From Siderastrea siderea (lineage: Eukaryota; Cnidaria; Anthozoa; Scleractinia; Rhizangiidae), in contig OZ034968.1 of the NCBI GenBank assembly GCA_964030785.1, forward strand, positions 64,206,899 to 64,270,898: DNA of 64,000 nt. The letters run 5' to 3'. The notes under the pieces were generated by a model. It was not told the origin of the DNA, did no database searches, and saw only the letters and a list, made by a program, of their open reading frames with translations. Positions 48,268-60,347 of the stretch are shown piece by piece. Both the position numbers and the translations under genes were made by a program. Numbering within the stretch: the stretch's first letter is position 1; every line of letters begins with the position of its first letter.

Positions 48268-50061
48268 AATCGTTTTTTATTTTTTCTGAAATATCTAAAT
48301 CCTTGAACCTGATTGGCGGCCCAGCGGTCCAGTTTTTCCCTATATGGACCTCCCAGCCGGTGATTAACATAGTATATATTGAGGTGGCAGATGCTTTCGC
48401 CGGTCACGTACATTCTGGCCTAAGCGGCTCTTTGTGGGAGGCAAAGGGAAAGAGAGACCCTGGGAACGAGGTTGTTTGAACTACCCATTCAGCGTCTTAA
48501 AAACATTTCACTGAACTGATGTCCCCTATCAAAGTTCATCAAATTGAAACAAAAATAATGCATTTAGAAACAAAGAAAACATGGTTTGCTTTCATTGTAA
48601 GAGCTCAAATGCCCGGAAAGAAAAATATCAGGAACATGCATGTTTTGAAAGAGATTATATTTGTTTTATTTTTAAACTGATAATGCCACAATAATTTATC
48701 AACTACCTTGTGAATTGGTGAATGGTTTGAAGTTTCCTTGCAGCTTCAGTATTTCCCGTTCTAAGTGAGTTTCAATCCGACCACGTTTAGTGATGGCATA
48801 CCAGAAAATCTACAAAATTCTAACGTACAGCAAATCACTTGAAAACTATTGAGCAGACACTGTATATGACGCATGCTGAAAAGCTGGTTCTTACTCGTTT
48901 TGAGTTTGTAAAAGAAATCTTAGTGTGTGGGATTTTAAATAAAAGCTACTGATTTGAGCTTTCCATCGTTATTCACTGTTTTAGTAGTAAGAATAGCGCT
49001 TTTTCTAAGTTTCCACCGTCAATCTCAAAAGAGCTATTAAATTAAAAAAAAACTTCTGCTTTTCCTCAACACTTAATTTACGGTATCAATGTTGCGCTGA
49101 TAAGACCGCGGTGAAGTTCTAATTAGATGTCTATCTTCAGACATGTGGCTCTCGGAATATTAAAATCACGATAAATTTCGGCTCAAAGGATTAAATGTTT
49201 TTGTTTTGTATTACTTTGATAATTATAAACTTAGGAAATTCTTCATCGGATGGATCGAGAAAAGTTGTTATTGACCCAATATAATGCCTCGAGGATAAAT
49301 ATCGTAACTTCAACTTTTTCAGACTGTCTTTATAAAAAGACACTCCCAAGTAAATCTACATATAAACTGAATTCATCCCTGAAATGAATTAAGACATTTG
49401 AAATAGGTTGCAAATGGCACTTTTATGGTTTAAACGAAATAAAAGTTCTATTTCTTACAAGACCAACTGTGTTTTTGTTTTCCCAGAACAGTGAGAAACA
49501 CTTTACAATCTCCATTAGCACTGTAGGTTTCCTCTCACGTGCGATGTCAAAACGAAAATAAAATCGAAAACGTTGACACTGCAAGCTGATACGTACAATT
49601 TATCATAAACCTTTGAATTTGTAGTGGCACTTTGCATGGTAAAAATTCAAAAACTGTTGTCAGTTTGCTCCGCGTGGGCAGTACGCGCATGCGTAATGTG
49701 GAGTTGGTTAGTTCCGATGGCCGGTAATTTAGCCATCCATACGCACTTATAAACAACGCCAAGAACTCGACTCATTGTACATTAAAATTTCATCCATTCA
49801 ATCGTATAGAAGGCTCTGAACAGCCCCCGTAGGTCGCTTAATTATCCGAAACACCTCGTAAAGAATGGCCCGGCAAAAATAAGGGAACGACAGGAAATTA
49901 GAAGGCAAAGTCTTGTGTTTCTTAGAGAATAGCAGAATGCTATGTTGTGATTTACAGCCTTAACGACGCCAAACCATGAATAAGTGCGCGTATAAGCCGT
50001 TCGAAAGGGATCAAAAAGTAATATGAGCGACGGAAAGGTTTTTTAATCGCAAACACCAAAC
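48268..50061. other. 5' flank of K2P-C
   Basis: No gene, RNA or repeat recognised in this AT-rich stretch. The promoter of K2P-C should lie at its right end; no TATA box is convincing. Confidence 0.35.
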
Positions 50062-53000
50062 ATGTGGCTGGCAGAAGGGTCCAAAAATCTCTTCATACAG
50101 ATAGGGATCTTTTTGGTTTATATCTTCTTGGGAGCAGTCGTTTTTCAAGCTTTAGAATCGCACAACGAAGAAGAGGAACGGCAAGCCATGCTCTCCGCAC
50201 GAAAACACTTCCAAGAAAAGTACAACATTTCTCTCGACGACATGAAAGTATTCATCAACAAAATCGAAGAAATTGTTGATCACGGCTTTAGCCAACACTG
50301 GGTAAAAAGGTGGAACATTCTCGGGTCGCTTTTTTTCGCCGGAACTGTTGTAACTACGATAGGTAAGTACAATTATTTTATTTGGTAATATTTTATTTTT
50401 ATCCCATTCAGGTCTCTCTTACGCGCCGCTGCCTGGCAACACTAACAACGCAAAATTACTTGAAACAAGTCGAAGTAAGATCGGTCCAAGCGAAAAAATG
50501 CCGCTTTCACTTTAACACTCTCGTTTCTTTCAGTTGCAATTTTCTGCTTGAATCGAGCACCTTTTGGATCCTTCTTTAAAAATACATTATTTTCCATTTA
50601 ACTATTTATTGAACGCAGACTTGGCTTAATAGGGTTTTCAAACAGTGCTAGAAAGTCATTTTAGTGTCTTGTTTGCGTGTTATAAGTGGGGCTCCATTGT
50701 TTTAAAGTAAAATTCATTTCAGTGAACTGTTCATTTACCAGATGTAAATGTCAAAGAAAGAAGTTCCTTATATCTCAGTGGGAATAATGGCATTGAAATG
50801 GAGAGAGATGAAATTAAGGTATTACATTGTAAGCTGAAAAATTCATCAGTAATAACGAATTAACAGGATTGTGGTCAGTACAACATATTCAAAAAAGTTT
50901 CAAGTTTGATGTACACATTTTTTTCGTATTCTAATTATCTGGGGAAACAAACCATCATAAATCTTATTTTTCCAGTCTGGAAAATGATTTGTCCATAAAA
51001 CTATAGGAAAACTCTCAATTAAAATTTGAACATGCAGCTGCTTTCTAAAGCTTAATAGAAAAATATATCATTGACGAAACTGGAAAATGTCACCTAAAAG
51101 ATATATTTTTACCTTTCTTCACGTCTCAAATAAGGCGTTCAATATTGGGGATTTAGTTAAGAAAACCACAAATTCAGTACAATATTTTTGCCTCCTTTAT
51201 TTTTCATAATACATGCCTAAGATGATGAATTACAATAATTAGAGCAAAGCCAACTGCCATAGATTAAAATTAAAGTCTTTGTTCTGGACATGGCGTTTCA
51301 CTCATTCGAGCTAATTCAATTTTTGTTATCCCCCAAAACTGCTATTGAGTGCTCTTCGAAGACAAGTGGAGCTCCGAAAACCAAAATCAAGAACTAGAAT
51401 CAAGTTTAGCGAAATCTGATATATATATGAACAAATTTCTATTGAAACTGCAGTTCTAAGTACTGACTTTTGAATCTCATATTGCTCACAAATCGCCAGA
51501 GTTGTAACAACTGGAAAGCTGAAAGAAACATAAGCGAAAACGTCTCTTGTGTTTTTAGGGAAAACTGTACTTGATCCAGTCGTAAATTTTAAAATTACAG
51601 TATTTGTCCAAACTACGAAAAAAAAATGTTTCGGTCTGCATGCATATTAATAATAGCAAGTTGTTTACTTCACAAAAAACAATTAAATTCATCTGTCGTT
51701 TGAAAGAAGGTTTGAGAAGAATCTTGCATGATTTCAATCAATTTCTAAGTCATTTGTAATTATGGAAAGCCTTTTCAAACTATTCTTTTTTTCCTGTTTA
51801 ATCCATCTCAAACAGGCAATACATTTCTCAATTCAAAATAAAAACGATGACACGGGAAAGTAAATATTTCCTTTTCACATTAAAACAACAGCCTGTTACT
51901 TCACAATTAATGCGATTTTATCCTCGAAAAACGCTTTTCGCATAGATTGTTTAGTCGCCGGCAAAATGTAATTTGGAAATTTTCTCGGTCGGCTAGTCTG
52001 TATATGCCATTTATTTCAATACAATAAATAAGAAAAAACGATAAGTTATAACGTAATAATAAAGACATGGTGTACAATCACAAGCCTTTGAGTTTTGCAT
52101 GACCGAATAACTCCACGATCTTGGTACAAAGGCGGAAATTTGCTCTAATTTTATGATTTGTCTATTTACTATAAGAACTATTGCAAATACTTCGTCTACA
52201 AAACGCACTATCAGATCCTTTGACACTTCAGTCTAAGCCAGTTTGTTTGACATTCTCCATCGTGTGTGGGCAGTAAAAGAAATAAAAGGCAAAAATAAAA
52301 GACATCGCAGATGTTCTATGCATCAATGAAACCCCGCAAAGTTTTCTTTAATGAATAGAAAAGTGCCATTTAATTTCTTGCGGGGGAATACAAGAATAAA
52401 AGACAAAACAAAACGGTAAATCATCGAACCTACTCAGTAAAAAGTTTTCCAACATAAGTTACGCAAGAAGTTAAAACTTCTGAAAACGTCTTCATTTGAA
52501 AACAAAGCCTTTTTCGGTTCCCCGGCCCGGCGCGGAAACGTTTCCGTACCGTTTTTCTCGTAAAAGTTATACTGCGATCAAAAGAGGCCAAACGCGCGGA
52601 ATGATTTCGCAGCCTGAAGTAGATCGGTTCTAGACCCTTTTTTTTCTTTTTTCCTTCTTTTTTGTTCGATGCCATTAACTTATAGCTGTCGAAGATCTTT
52701 TTCCCTGAGGATAACGCTTGCGAAAAATATTAGTCTAAGAGACTAATACCCATTTATCATTGTTTATCTGATGTCGGAAAATGCAAAAATTATCTGTGGG
52801 CGGGGACTCAAATTAGAGAAAAGAAATATGAACAAACATAACGCTGCTTAGGATCTTGGAAGGCTATTTCCTTCCACGTTTTGCTTTGTTTTCATTAGTT
52901 TTTACGAACGAAATAATTTTTACCTTAAAACTTTTTAAATTTTATTGTTCTTGTTTACTGCTTCGTGACTAGGGTATGGTCACGTGACTCCTTGCACCGA

Positions 53001-53499
53001 CGGAGGTCGCATATTTTGCATACTTTATGCTTTGGTTGGGATACCACTGACATGGCTCATGTTGTCAACGCTGGCGCAGCACATTAACGAGTGGATCGGC
53101 CGAGCCCTCAAATACTGCCACGAACGCGTCCTCGAACGGAAACCCACTGGGATCGGGTTGAAGACAGCTCTCATTACTCTGGCGATAAGCATCGTAATGG
53201 TTTTAGTTATTGCTTTATTCGGCTGTTACCTCGAAGGATGGCGGTATCTAGACGGGATATACTTCGGTTTTATAACGCTCACAACCATCGGTTTTGGAGA
53301 TTTTGTCCCACTACACCCGTCCGAAAATCGTGATCCCGAGGGTTATCCCGCGCATGTGCTTATATTCACGATCATGAGCATTATGTACTTCACCATCGGA
53401 TTGGCTATCGTGTCCAGTGTCTTGCTGTCAATCAGGAATGCCATGGAAGACAGGTCACTGAACGGATTTCAGATACTCAAAGACACTGGGGACGACTAA
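50062..53499 (+). CDS. Two-pore-domain potassium channel (K2P-C), two exons
   Basis: Exon 1 is 50062-50362 (in-frame TAA at 50044-50046 upstream; donor GTAAGT) and exon 2 is 52973-53499 (acceptor ACTAG, TAA). The product is 275 aa, the shortest of the three. TM1 is about 10-32 ending ALESHNE; the cap has N55-I-S and no cysteine; pore 1 is TTIGYGH at 98-104; TM2 carries GIPLTWLM; TM3 is an isoleucine/valine-rich helix; pore 2 is TTIGFGDF, with Phe where the others have Tyr; TM4 is followed by MEDRSLNGFQIL and only about 6 more residues. Role: background K+ conductance as a dimer. The SHNE after TM1, His after GYG and MED..GFQ tail tie it most closely to K2P-B, 4.3 kb upstream in the same orientation. 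Confidence 0.93.
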
Positions 53500-53597
53500 G
53501 ACCCAGACTCTCCACTGTCAAAGCAAACCTAAGGTACTGGACATCAGGTTTGTTTGACTGGACTAAGACATGTGATAAACACTTCAAATCTAATAAT

Positions 53598-53603
53598 AAT
53601 AAA
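53598..53603 (+). terminator. Candidate polyadenylation signal of K2P-C
   Basis: AATAAA about 100 bp after the K2P-C stop codon. Position is plausible; transcript data would be decisive. Confidence 0.4.
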
Positions 53604-54025
53604 ACAAATCTTTTATACCCACGACTGTGTGTGGTTAATCTGTCAAGAACCGTCGTCTCTCAGTACAGAACTACATTTACACTGCATCAATGTTTCCCAC
53701 TTAAAATCATGTGACTGCCGCTTGAATTGCTTCTGTTGATCTATGGACGCGGGGATACTGTGAACAAAGAATATAGTTCTCTGAAGATTTCAAATAAGAA
53801 ACCAGTGAAGCTACTTCCTCACAATCTGAGATCATTGCTAAAAATTATTACATACAAGTGATAGGATAAAGAAAGTTATATATTAGGAGATAAATGTGTT
53901 GTGCTCTTTGTATCAAAAAATGCTGTCTTGATGTCCCCTTGAAGAAACAAATTCTCCCAACTTGTTGGCACTTTGAGCATGGGATGGGAAGAATTAATGC
54001 AATCTCAATGGAATTTGTATTACTA

Positions 54026-54685
54026 CAGTGAAACCGGTATTAAGCGGACACCCTTGGGACCCTCACTGGTGTCCACTTAATACAGGGTGTCCTCTTAAAA
54101 CAGGTTCTTATAACATTGCAAAACAATAGTTAATTATTGACCTCTTATATCTCCACCATTATAAGACTATCATTTACCCACAAACTTGACATGCCTTTAT
54201 CACAAACCTTTTGCAACTGGACCTTCCAGGTCAAATTACTAAACTACCTGCAAAACATGCTCTTTCAAGCAGATAGCAATGCCATAGTGTCACAAAAATG
54301 CCTTCTGGAAATACTAAGTGTGTCCTCTTAATGTAGGTTTCTAGAAACAAAATGGATGGATTTTGGTGTGCACGTCTGCTTAAAAGGGGTGTCTGCTGAA
54401 TAAAGGTTCATGGGAATAAAATATAGGGGCTGCTGTCTGCTTAATAAGGGGTGTCCGCTTAACCCTTTAAGCCCTCAGCCCTGATGAAAATGAAACTTCT
54501 CTTTACATGATCACTACTTGTTTGAACATTCAAGTGATGAGAATAAAGGAAGTGATCACTGAAGGTAAGATGTCTTGATATTTAGACAAATTCTCCTTAC
54601 TAGTTTCATAAGAAATGTATGGAGATCAGTAAGGAGAATATGCATTTTTATATCAGGGCTTAAAGGGTTAATACAGGTTTCACTG
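54026..54685. mobile_element. Tigger-like element with nested insertion
   Basis: CAGTGAAACCGGTATTAAGC at the left (after TA) is mirrored by CTTAATACAGGTTTCACTG at the right (followed by TG, so one target base differs). Subterminal repeats of GTGTCC(A/G)CTTAAT occur near both ends. A TTAA-type element at 54469-54671 interrupts it. Confidence 0.75.
54469..54671. mobile_element. TTAA-type MITE nested in the Tigger-like element
   Basis: TTAACCCTTTAAGCCCTCAG at the left faces CAGGGCTTAAAGGGTTAA at the right. Removing it and one TTAA leaves GTCCGCTTAATACAGG, which restores the host end. Same family as 31500-31732. Confidence 0.8.
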
Positions 54686-54686
54686 T

Positions 54687-54943
54687 GGCCCATTTTACAG
54701 TTGTGTTCTTAGCAATCTGACCTTTGAGTGAAAGTAAGGCTACACTTGACTTTGTTTGGTACAAACCTCTATGCAAATCACATTGTTCTATCGTGCTGAG
54801 AGAGAGAGAGAGACTTAATGCTAACAAGTTTCTGATCATAATCATGTACATATGAAAAGCAGGCAGGTTTGCAACAAAGCAAAGTTAAATTGGGGCAAAG
54901 CAAAGTCAAATCGGGGCACTAAGCACACAACTGTAAAATGGGC
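54687..54943. mobile_element. Inverted-repeat MITE abutting the previous element
   Basis: GGCCCATTTTACAGTTGTGT (54687-54706) is inverted at about 54924-54943 (ACACAACTGTAAAATGGGC). A (GA)8 run lies inside at about 54797-54813. Confidence 0.65.
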
Positions 54944-56380
54944 TATTAGAGATCGAAACATGATGCTACCCCTGGGGAGGGGGATTCAGGCATACTAGTG
55001 ACAGGAAGGTACAAATACGGCCAAATTCTTATCCCCAAAAAGTCCCATTCAGCTAGGGCTGCACCCAAGAATGGCCCAGAATGTAGCCTAAAAAAGCCCT
55101 TTTTATTCATAAAAACCCAAGACAGTCCAAGACAGTTATGCCTCCACCTTTTTTCAATTATAACACATCTGTCACAACTTTAGACAGACTGCAACCATTT
55201 TTTGAAGGTGGCGAGTAATCCATTCTGTTAAGGGAAGCCACAAATGGAATGGGTTCTTGACAGGCCAAAAAACACGAAGTCTCTTTGGCATTTACATAGG
55301 TTTAATTAAGTTTGTAAATGAAATGAAACTGATACAATTTGTTATCTGACATAAAATTGAGAACCCTGAGATACCCACTGACATGCTTTTTATCAACCCT
55401 TAAAAAAAGTCGCCAAAATCTTTCTGCCAAAAATAAGACCAATGGAAAATTTTTAACCAAAGAAAAGAACACTAGCCGCTAATTTCAAAGCCAAAAAAGT
55501 CCTTCGCACCTTCCAGTCACTTATATACCTGTATACCTGCAGGGGGTATTCACATCACAGGGTGTCCACCTCAGGCCCCACTTATATGGTCTTGGGTACC
55601 CGAGACAACCTTCTTCCCAAGACAAGAAGTTGTCGCTGATGACCGAGTCTAAGTTGAAAGTGCTTGATTATTCTGAAATCTTACATTGTCATTCATGAGG
55701 TCAGAATGCCTTTTTCCTTCTGATTTTTCCATTGATTTGATCACTGTAGCCTCTGTTTGTTTAAATATTGTTTTTCTGAATACATTTTGCTGAATTAGTC
55801 ATTTTTAAACCAAATCCTAGATGATATGTGACATGCAGCAAGCAAAAATCATTCTAGGTAAGCAAGCCAAAGTGTTTACATGAGAAAAAGTTGTCCTGCC
55901 TGCCAGGGTTACCCTACCTGCCGAGGTGAGACAACTGGCCCCCTGAGTTGTCTCACCTTCCCAAAACGAGTTGGTGATGCTCATGTAAATGGTTTGTTGA
56001 CCTTGGCAAAGAAATAGGTGAAAAGTTAGCTCACCCACGGCTTAACAGCAGAGTATGTTTAGCTGTTCCAAAATGCTTCCTTTGCAACTACATGACTACA
56101 TGTGTGCATAGTGCATCCACGTAACTGTGTAACCACTTCATCCAATACTGGCAATTTCATAAGGAAGAGGTGGTGTCCTTCACTGCATGTCTGCATATCC
56201 ACATAGCCACTTCAGCCAGTACTGGAAATTTCATAAGGGGGGGGGGGGGAGGGAGTTATCATGTCCAATGTCTACCGCGTAACCATGTCGCCACCTCAGT
56301 TAACACTGGAAGAACATAATTATGTAATATAAGCTTATGTCTACTGAAAAGCAGGGCATATCCAGTTTTCTTAGGGTGTA
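54944..56380. other. Intergenic, no gene supported
   Basis: Contains a run of 13 G at 56237-56249 and a short inverted pair GGTGAGACAACT / AGTTGTCTCACC at about 55924-55963. No coding exon recognised. Confidence 0.4.
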
Positions 56381-57218
56381 CAGTGGAATTCCGATTTTTC
56401 AAACCCTCGATTTTTCGAACCTCCCAATTTTTCAAACCATGGCACATTTCCCCTGGAATTGCTTCAGTCAAACAATGTAATTTTATCCCCAATTTTTCAA
56501 ACCTTCGATTTTTCGAAACTCCCAATATTTCGAACCAATTCTTGCCTCCTATGGAAGAAATTTATAAGAAATTTACCTTCGATTTCTCAAACCCATACGA
56601 AATTTTTAAAATACTACTCAGTAGCTTATATTTAACCCTTTCACTCCCAAGAGTGCCCAACATCAAAATTCAAGATAAATCCCAAATTTCATTTGGTAAA
56701 TACTTAACTTAAATAGTACCATGTGAAAGTACTGTTGACGAGGTTTCACTTGAATGGTCACACCATAGGATTTCATCCACAGACTCAGAATTTAGAATCA
56801 CCTAAATGTCTCCATAACTGACTCTGGGAGTGAAAGGGTTAAATGATCACAAGTCTCAGCAACACAAAAGGTAGAACCACCTCCATGACACAGTAAACAG
56901 TACCAAGGAAAGTACTGCTCATTGTCTTTCACTTGAATGGCCACTCATTAGGCTTGCCTTTCCTGTGGGTGCTGTTTATTATATGTATATGGTAGTTCTA
57001 ACTTTTGAGTCTTGAGTGAAATCCTAACGTGTGACCATTCAAATGAAAGCTAAAAACGTAAGAAGAGTGCCATGGTATTTCTGTTTGCTTTCCCAGCTGT
57101 TATAAAACAATACCTCGTAAATCAAGCATGATATCATGCCACCTTCAATTTTTCAAATTCTCGATTTTTCAAACCAATTTCGTTTCCCTAGGAGGTTCGA
57201 AAAATCGGGATTCCTCTG
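56381..57218. mobile_element. pogo/Tigger-like element, TA duplication, with nested MITE
   Basis: CAGTGGAATTCCGATTTTTC at the left is mirrored by GAAAAATCGGGATTCCTCTG at the right, each bordered by TA (56379-56380, 57219-57220). Copies of CGATTTTTC(G/A)AACC repeat near both ends. No transposase frame. Confidence 0.82.
56632..56842. mobile_element. TTAA-type MITE nested in the Tigger-like element
   Basis: TTAACCCTTTCACTCCCA (left) and GGGAGTGAAAGGGTTAA (right) form the ends. Its inner words GTTTCACTTGAATGG and CACACCATAGGATTTCA recur beyond it near 56930 and 57030, so the region has more than one copy of related sequence. Confidence 0.72.
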
Positions 57219-58596
57219 TAGCTTTAAAGTGGCCCTGTATTCTGCTGCAAGATACATAATTATTCTGCAGTTACTCGGTCCCCTCCTTATAGGAAGGTCT
57301 CAGTCTTAGAGGTGTCCACTTTTATTAAAGCTTATATGCAGATATTTCCTGACTCAGGTGCAACCACTGCTAAACGTACAACTTAAGGTATCATGGTACC
57401 CCAAAATTGGCCACTTTTTTAAAAAATACGCTTTTGTCAATTTCAGATAGATATTATTAAAATCTCTCTTTTACAAAAAGTTTCAGAAAAAAAGATTGTT
57501 TCTACGCAAAGTTATGGACGAAAAAAGGTTAGGGGCATTAATTCTCTCTAATTAGCTGTTGACAGTCATCTGTCAACAATGCGGAAAAAATCATGTAACA
57601 TAAGAGAGCCCTGATGTTTTGACATGAGATTGATTGCGTACCAATTCCCACGTTATCGAAGATATCGAAGGGTATGTTGTGTAGAAAACATGAGATTAAG
57701 AAGGAAGAGATCCTGCCTGTTTGCCTCTGCCAAAAAAAAAACCGCAAGGCCTAAGCGTCCGAAAGAATTTTGCTCGGTGTGGGCTGAAAAACTTTCCCGA
57801 GCGACAAAAGCTCATATATTTATAATCAAGAAATGCGGTTGGAAAAACCTAGAGAAGAACGAGAACGCCGTGTCCGCGAGCTGTTTAAAGATATGGCAGA
57901 GCTGTTGCAACACGCAAAGAGGGAAGATGGAGGAGAATACTGTGAAGAATCGTGGCAATGATTGAAAGGGACAACAATCACGTCAGGCGAAACGCTCGTT
58001 GAAAAGCTCAATGAAGCGGTTTGTTGTCGAGTTTGTTACCTGGACGAGACCTCACAAAAACGTAAATTACAAAAGTAGTGTCTCGAGCAATAAAGGAGTT
58101 TATTATTACCCAACTGCTTGCATTTATGAAAGGACGTTCTCTCTTAGATCTTGAGCCGAGCGCGCAGCGGCTTCTTCGTGGGTTTCACAGTGCTTTCCTT
58201 TCACATTTACTTTTATTCGTCTTTCGGGTATCAGCAGCTTGATTAGTCTTACCCTTTCTTCTTGTTGATGTTTTTAGTATTGTACAGCCATCATGAAATT
58301 ATAAGGGTAAAATTTCCAGTGCATTAAGACCCTTTAAACGGAACGCGTACACAGACCTGAATGAAGGTCGCTTTCCGATAAAAATATGACACCATAGTTG
58401 GCGGCATGTTTGCGCCATTGTTATAAGGTAAGTTGAGCCTCCCTTCGATCAAACCGCAGGTAATTATCCTGACACTTAGGTGTTTTAATCTCATCAGGCC
58501 GGAAAAAGGTCTCCTAATCTGTTTTGCCCTTTTTCTCGAAACTAATTTTTCAAGAAATTGAGCGCACGTTTTAAGTTTGCGTTCAGCGAGTTTGTA
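57219..58596. other. Intergenic with coding-like scrap
   Basis: On the plus strand 57833-57961 is a 42-codon ATG frame of charged, heptad-like composition (REERERRVRELFKDMAELLQ) ending EESWQ. A 114-codon basic frame overlaps it in another register. Neither has recognised splice sites or domains; this may be a decayed transposon or gene. Confidence 0.3.
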
Positions 58597-59938
58597 ACCT
58601 GCGATCAGGCCGAATTTTAGCATCGCTCTCATATTCTCTTATGTTGGTCGCTCGCTAAAATAGGGCCTGATACAATCTCTCACAAAAGTTCGTGTCGGCG
58701 GCCAAATTTTGGCCGCGGGAATCTCGCAATCTGATTGGCCCTTTAACAATAGAGCTGTCAACGGAAGTAATTTCGATCCCACGGCTATCGCCAAGGAACA
58801 ACCAAGGAACAAGTCTGCCGAAGTAAAATGTGTTGCTCTAATAAATTCTCGTCGTTCTAGGAGAATTGTCACCATTTCTTTCTCTCCTGTGAATGGCGTT
58901 CGGTTTGACGCAAGCTGTCTCTCACCTGGAGCAGAGAAGTACAGCAACAGTGAAGTATGTATTCCGTTTTATCGCATCGTGTCGCGGAATTTTCATTTGA
59001 CGGCTTCAACTAGTATTGATAACATGAACAGAGTAGTGGCTGTTTCCGCGTTTTACGAAACAAAACAAACAGCAGACGAGCAAGTATCTTTCGCCAAGAA
59101 TGATCAAAAAGTCAACCGATAATTCGGTAAACTTAACGGTAAACTGATGTTTGGCGAGAACCGCAAACAAGTCGCAATAACGATTTTCAGTTTATTCATT
59201 CATTGTTTAATACTTATGTCGTTTTGTCAGTGTTTTATTGATCTCTGACATTGACATCAAAGGATCTGACTAGTTTTATAATAAACGTTCTTCGTTTTAA
59301 AATTCGCTGCTGCTTAGAGATAAAATTCGCTGCTAATTTCCAATATTTATCACTTCTCGAATTAAATTACAAAATACTCCTTTGCTTATAAACGGTTTTA
59401 TTTAGATCTTTATTCTAAAGAATGAAACTGAAGGTATTTCTCTTAATTGCCCAAGGTTTTTCCGCAGAAAATCGGTGACAAATGGGAAGAGAATATTTCC
59501 GGATACCACCTGAAATGGGAAATGATTCAAGCATGCAGCATATTTTGGTACATGACAACGTCGTCGTGTTTTGAATTTTCATTCATTTCATTCAGTTTCA
59601 GCTCAGACAGAGCAACCATGTACAGTACCGGAACCTTCAAGTTAGCAATCGTGTAAATTTGAGTACTTGTGCCTGGAAGATATATCGTAGCCTATGATTT
59701 TCTTATTTTGCCGACATTTACGTGACTTTCTGCGAATTGCTGTTCTAGGAAATTTGCATACCGAGGATCGTGCAAGCAGAAGAAATTTTGATTGGCTGTT
59801 TTGTTGAACGTCAATCAATCAAAAAAAGTGGGCGGCAGACGTTCCGTAGAAGAATTGTATCAGGCCCTATTTTTCGTTTCGCCCGCCCCGCCTGAATGTT
59901 TCACCGAGCGAAACGAAAATAGAGCCTGATCGCAGGTT
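58597..59938. mobile_element. Element with a hairpin at each end (1.3 kb)
   Basis: AACCTGCGATCAGGCC (58597-58612) and GCCTGATCGCAGGTT (59924-59938) are the outer inverted ends. Just inside, TAGGGCCTGATACAAT (58661-58676) is inverted at 59854-59869. Each end is thus itself a hairpin of about 70 bp. The 137-codon frame inside (58709-59122) has no recognised domain. Confidence 0.6.
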
Positions 59939-60347
59939 AGCGAGTTTGCAACAAATTTAGCTCAGATTTGGCGAGAATGTTGCCAGATAAATTGACAACA
60001 AAACTGTGTCTCCGCATGTTATTTTTTCGCTTATTCCAAAGTTATGTTCCGTTAAAGAAAGAGAAGGGGTGTTTTTTCAAACTTCAAAGTTTAACTGAGT
60101 GCAGAAAACAAACCAGGCAAGATAAAAAAATTCCGAGACAATGTTTTTGAGACAAAGGTGTGAAGAATTCGGCGCGATGTTGGTCTTACTCTCCAGACCA
60201 TTTTTGAGTGGAGCGGAACCGATTTTGTGAACAATGTACTTTTGAAAAACGTTAGCTATAGTTTAAACAGAATTTCTTTTTTCTTTATCTAAACGCGTTT
60301 TCGTAATCTTCAATTATTAAGCTTTCAGAAAATATATAGTTTGTCAG

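Noticed and set aside
58709..59122. 137-codon plus-strand frame
   Set aside because: It lies inside an inverted-repeat element, overlaps an open frame on the other strand, and shows no domain.
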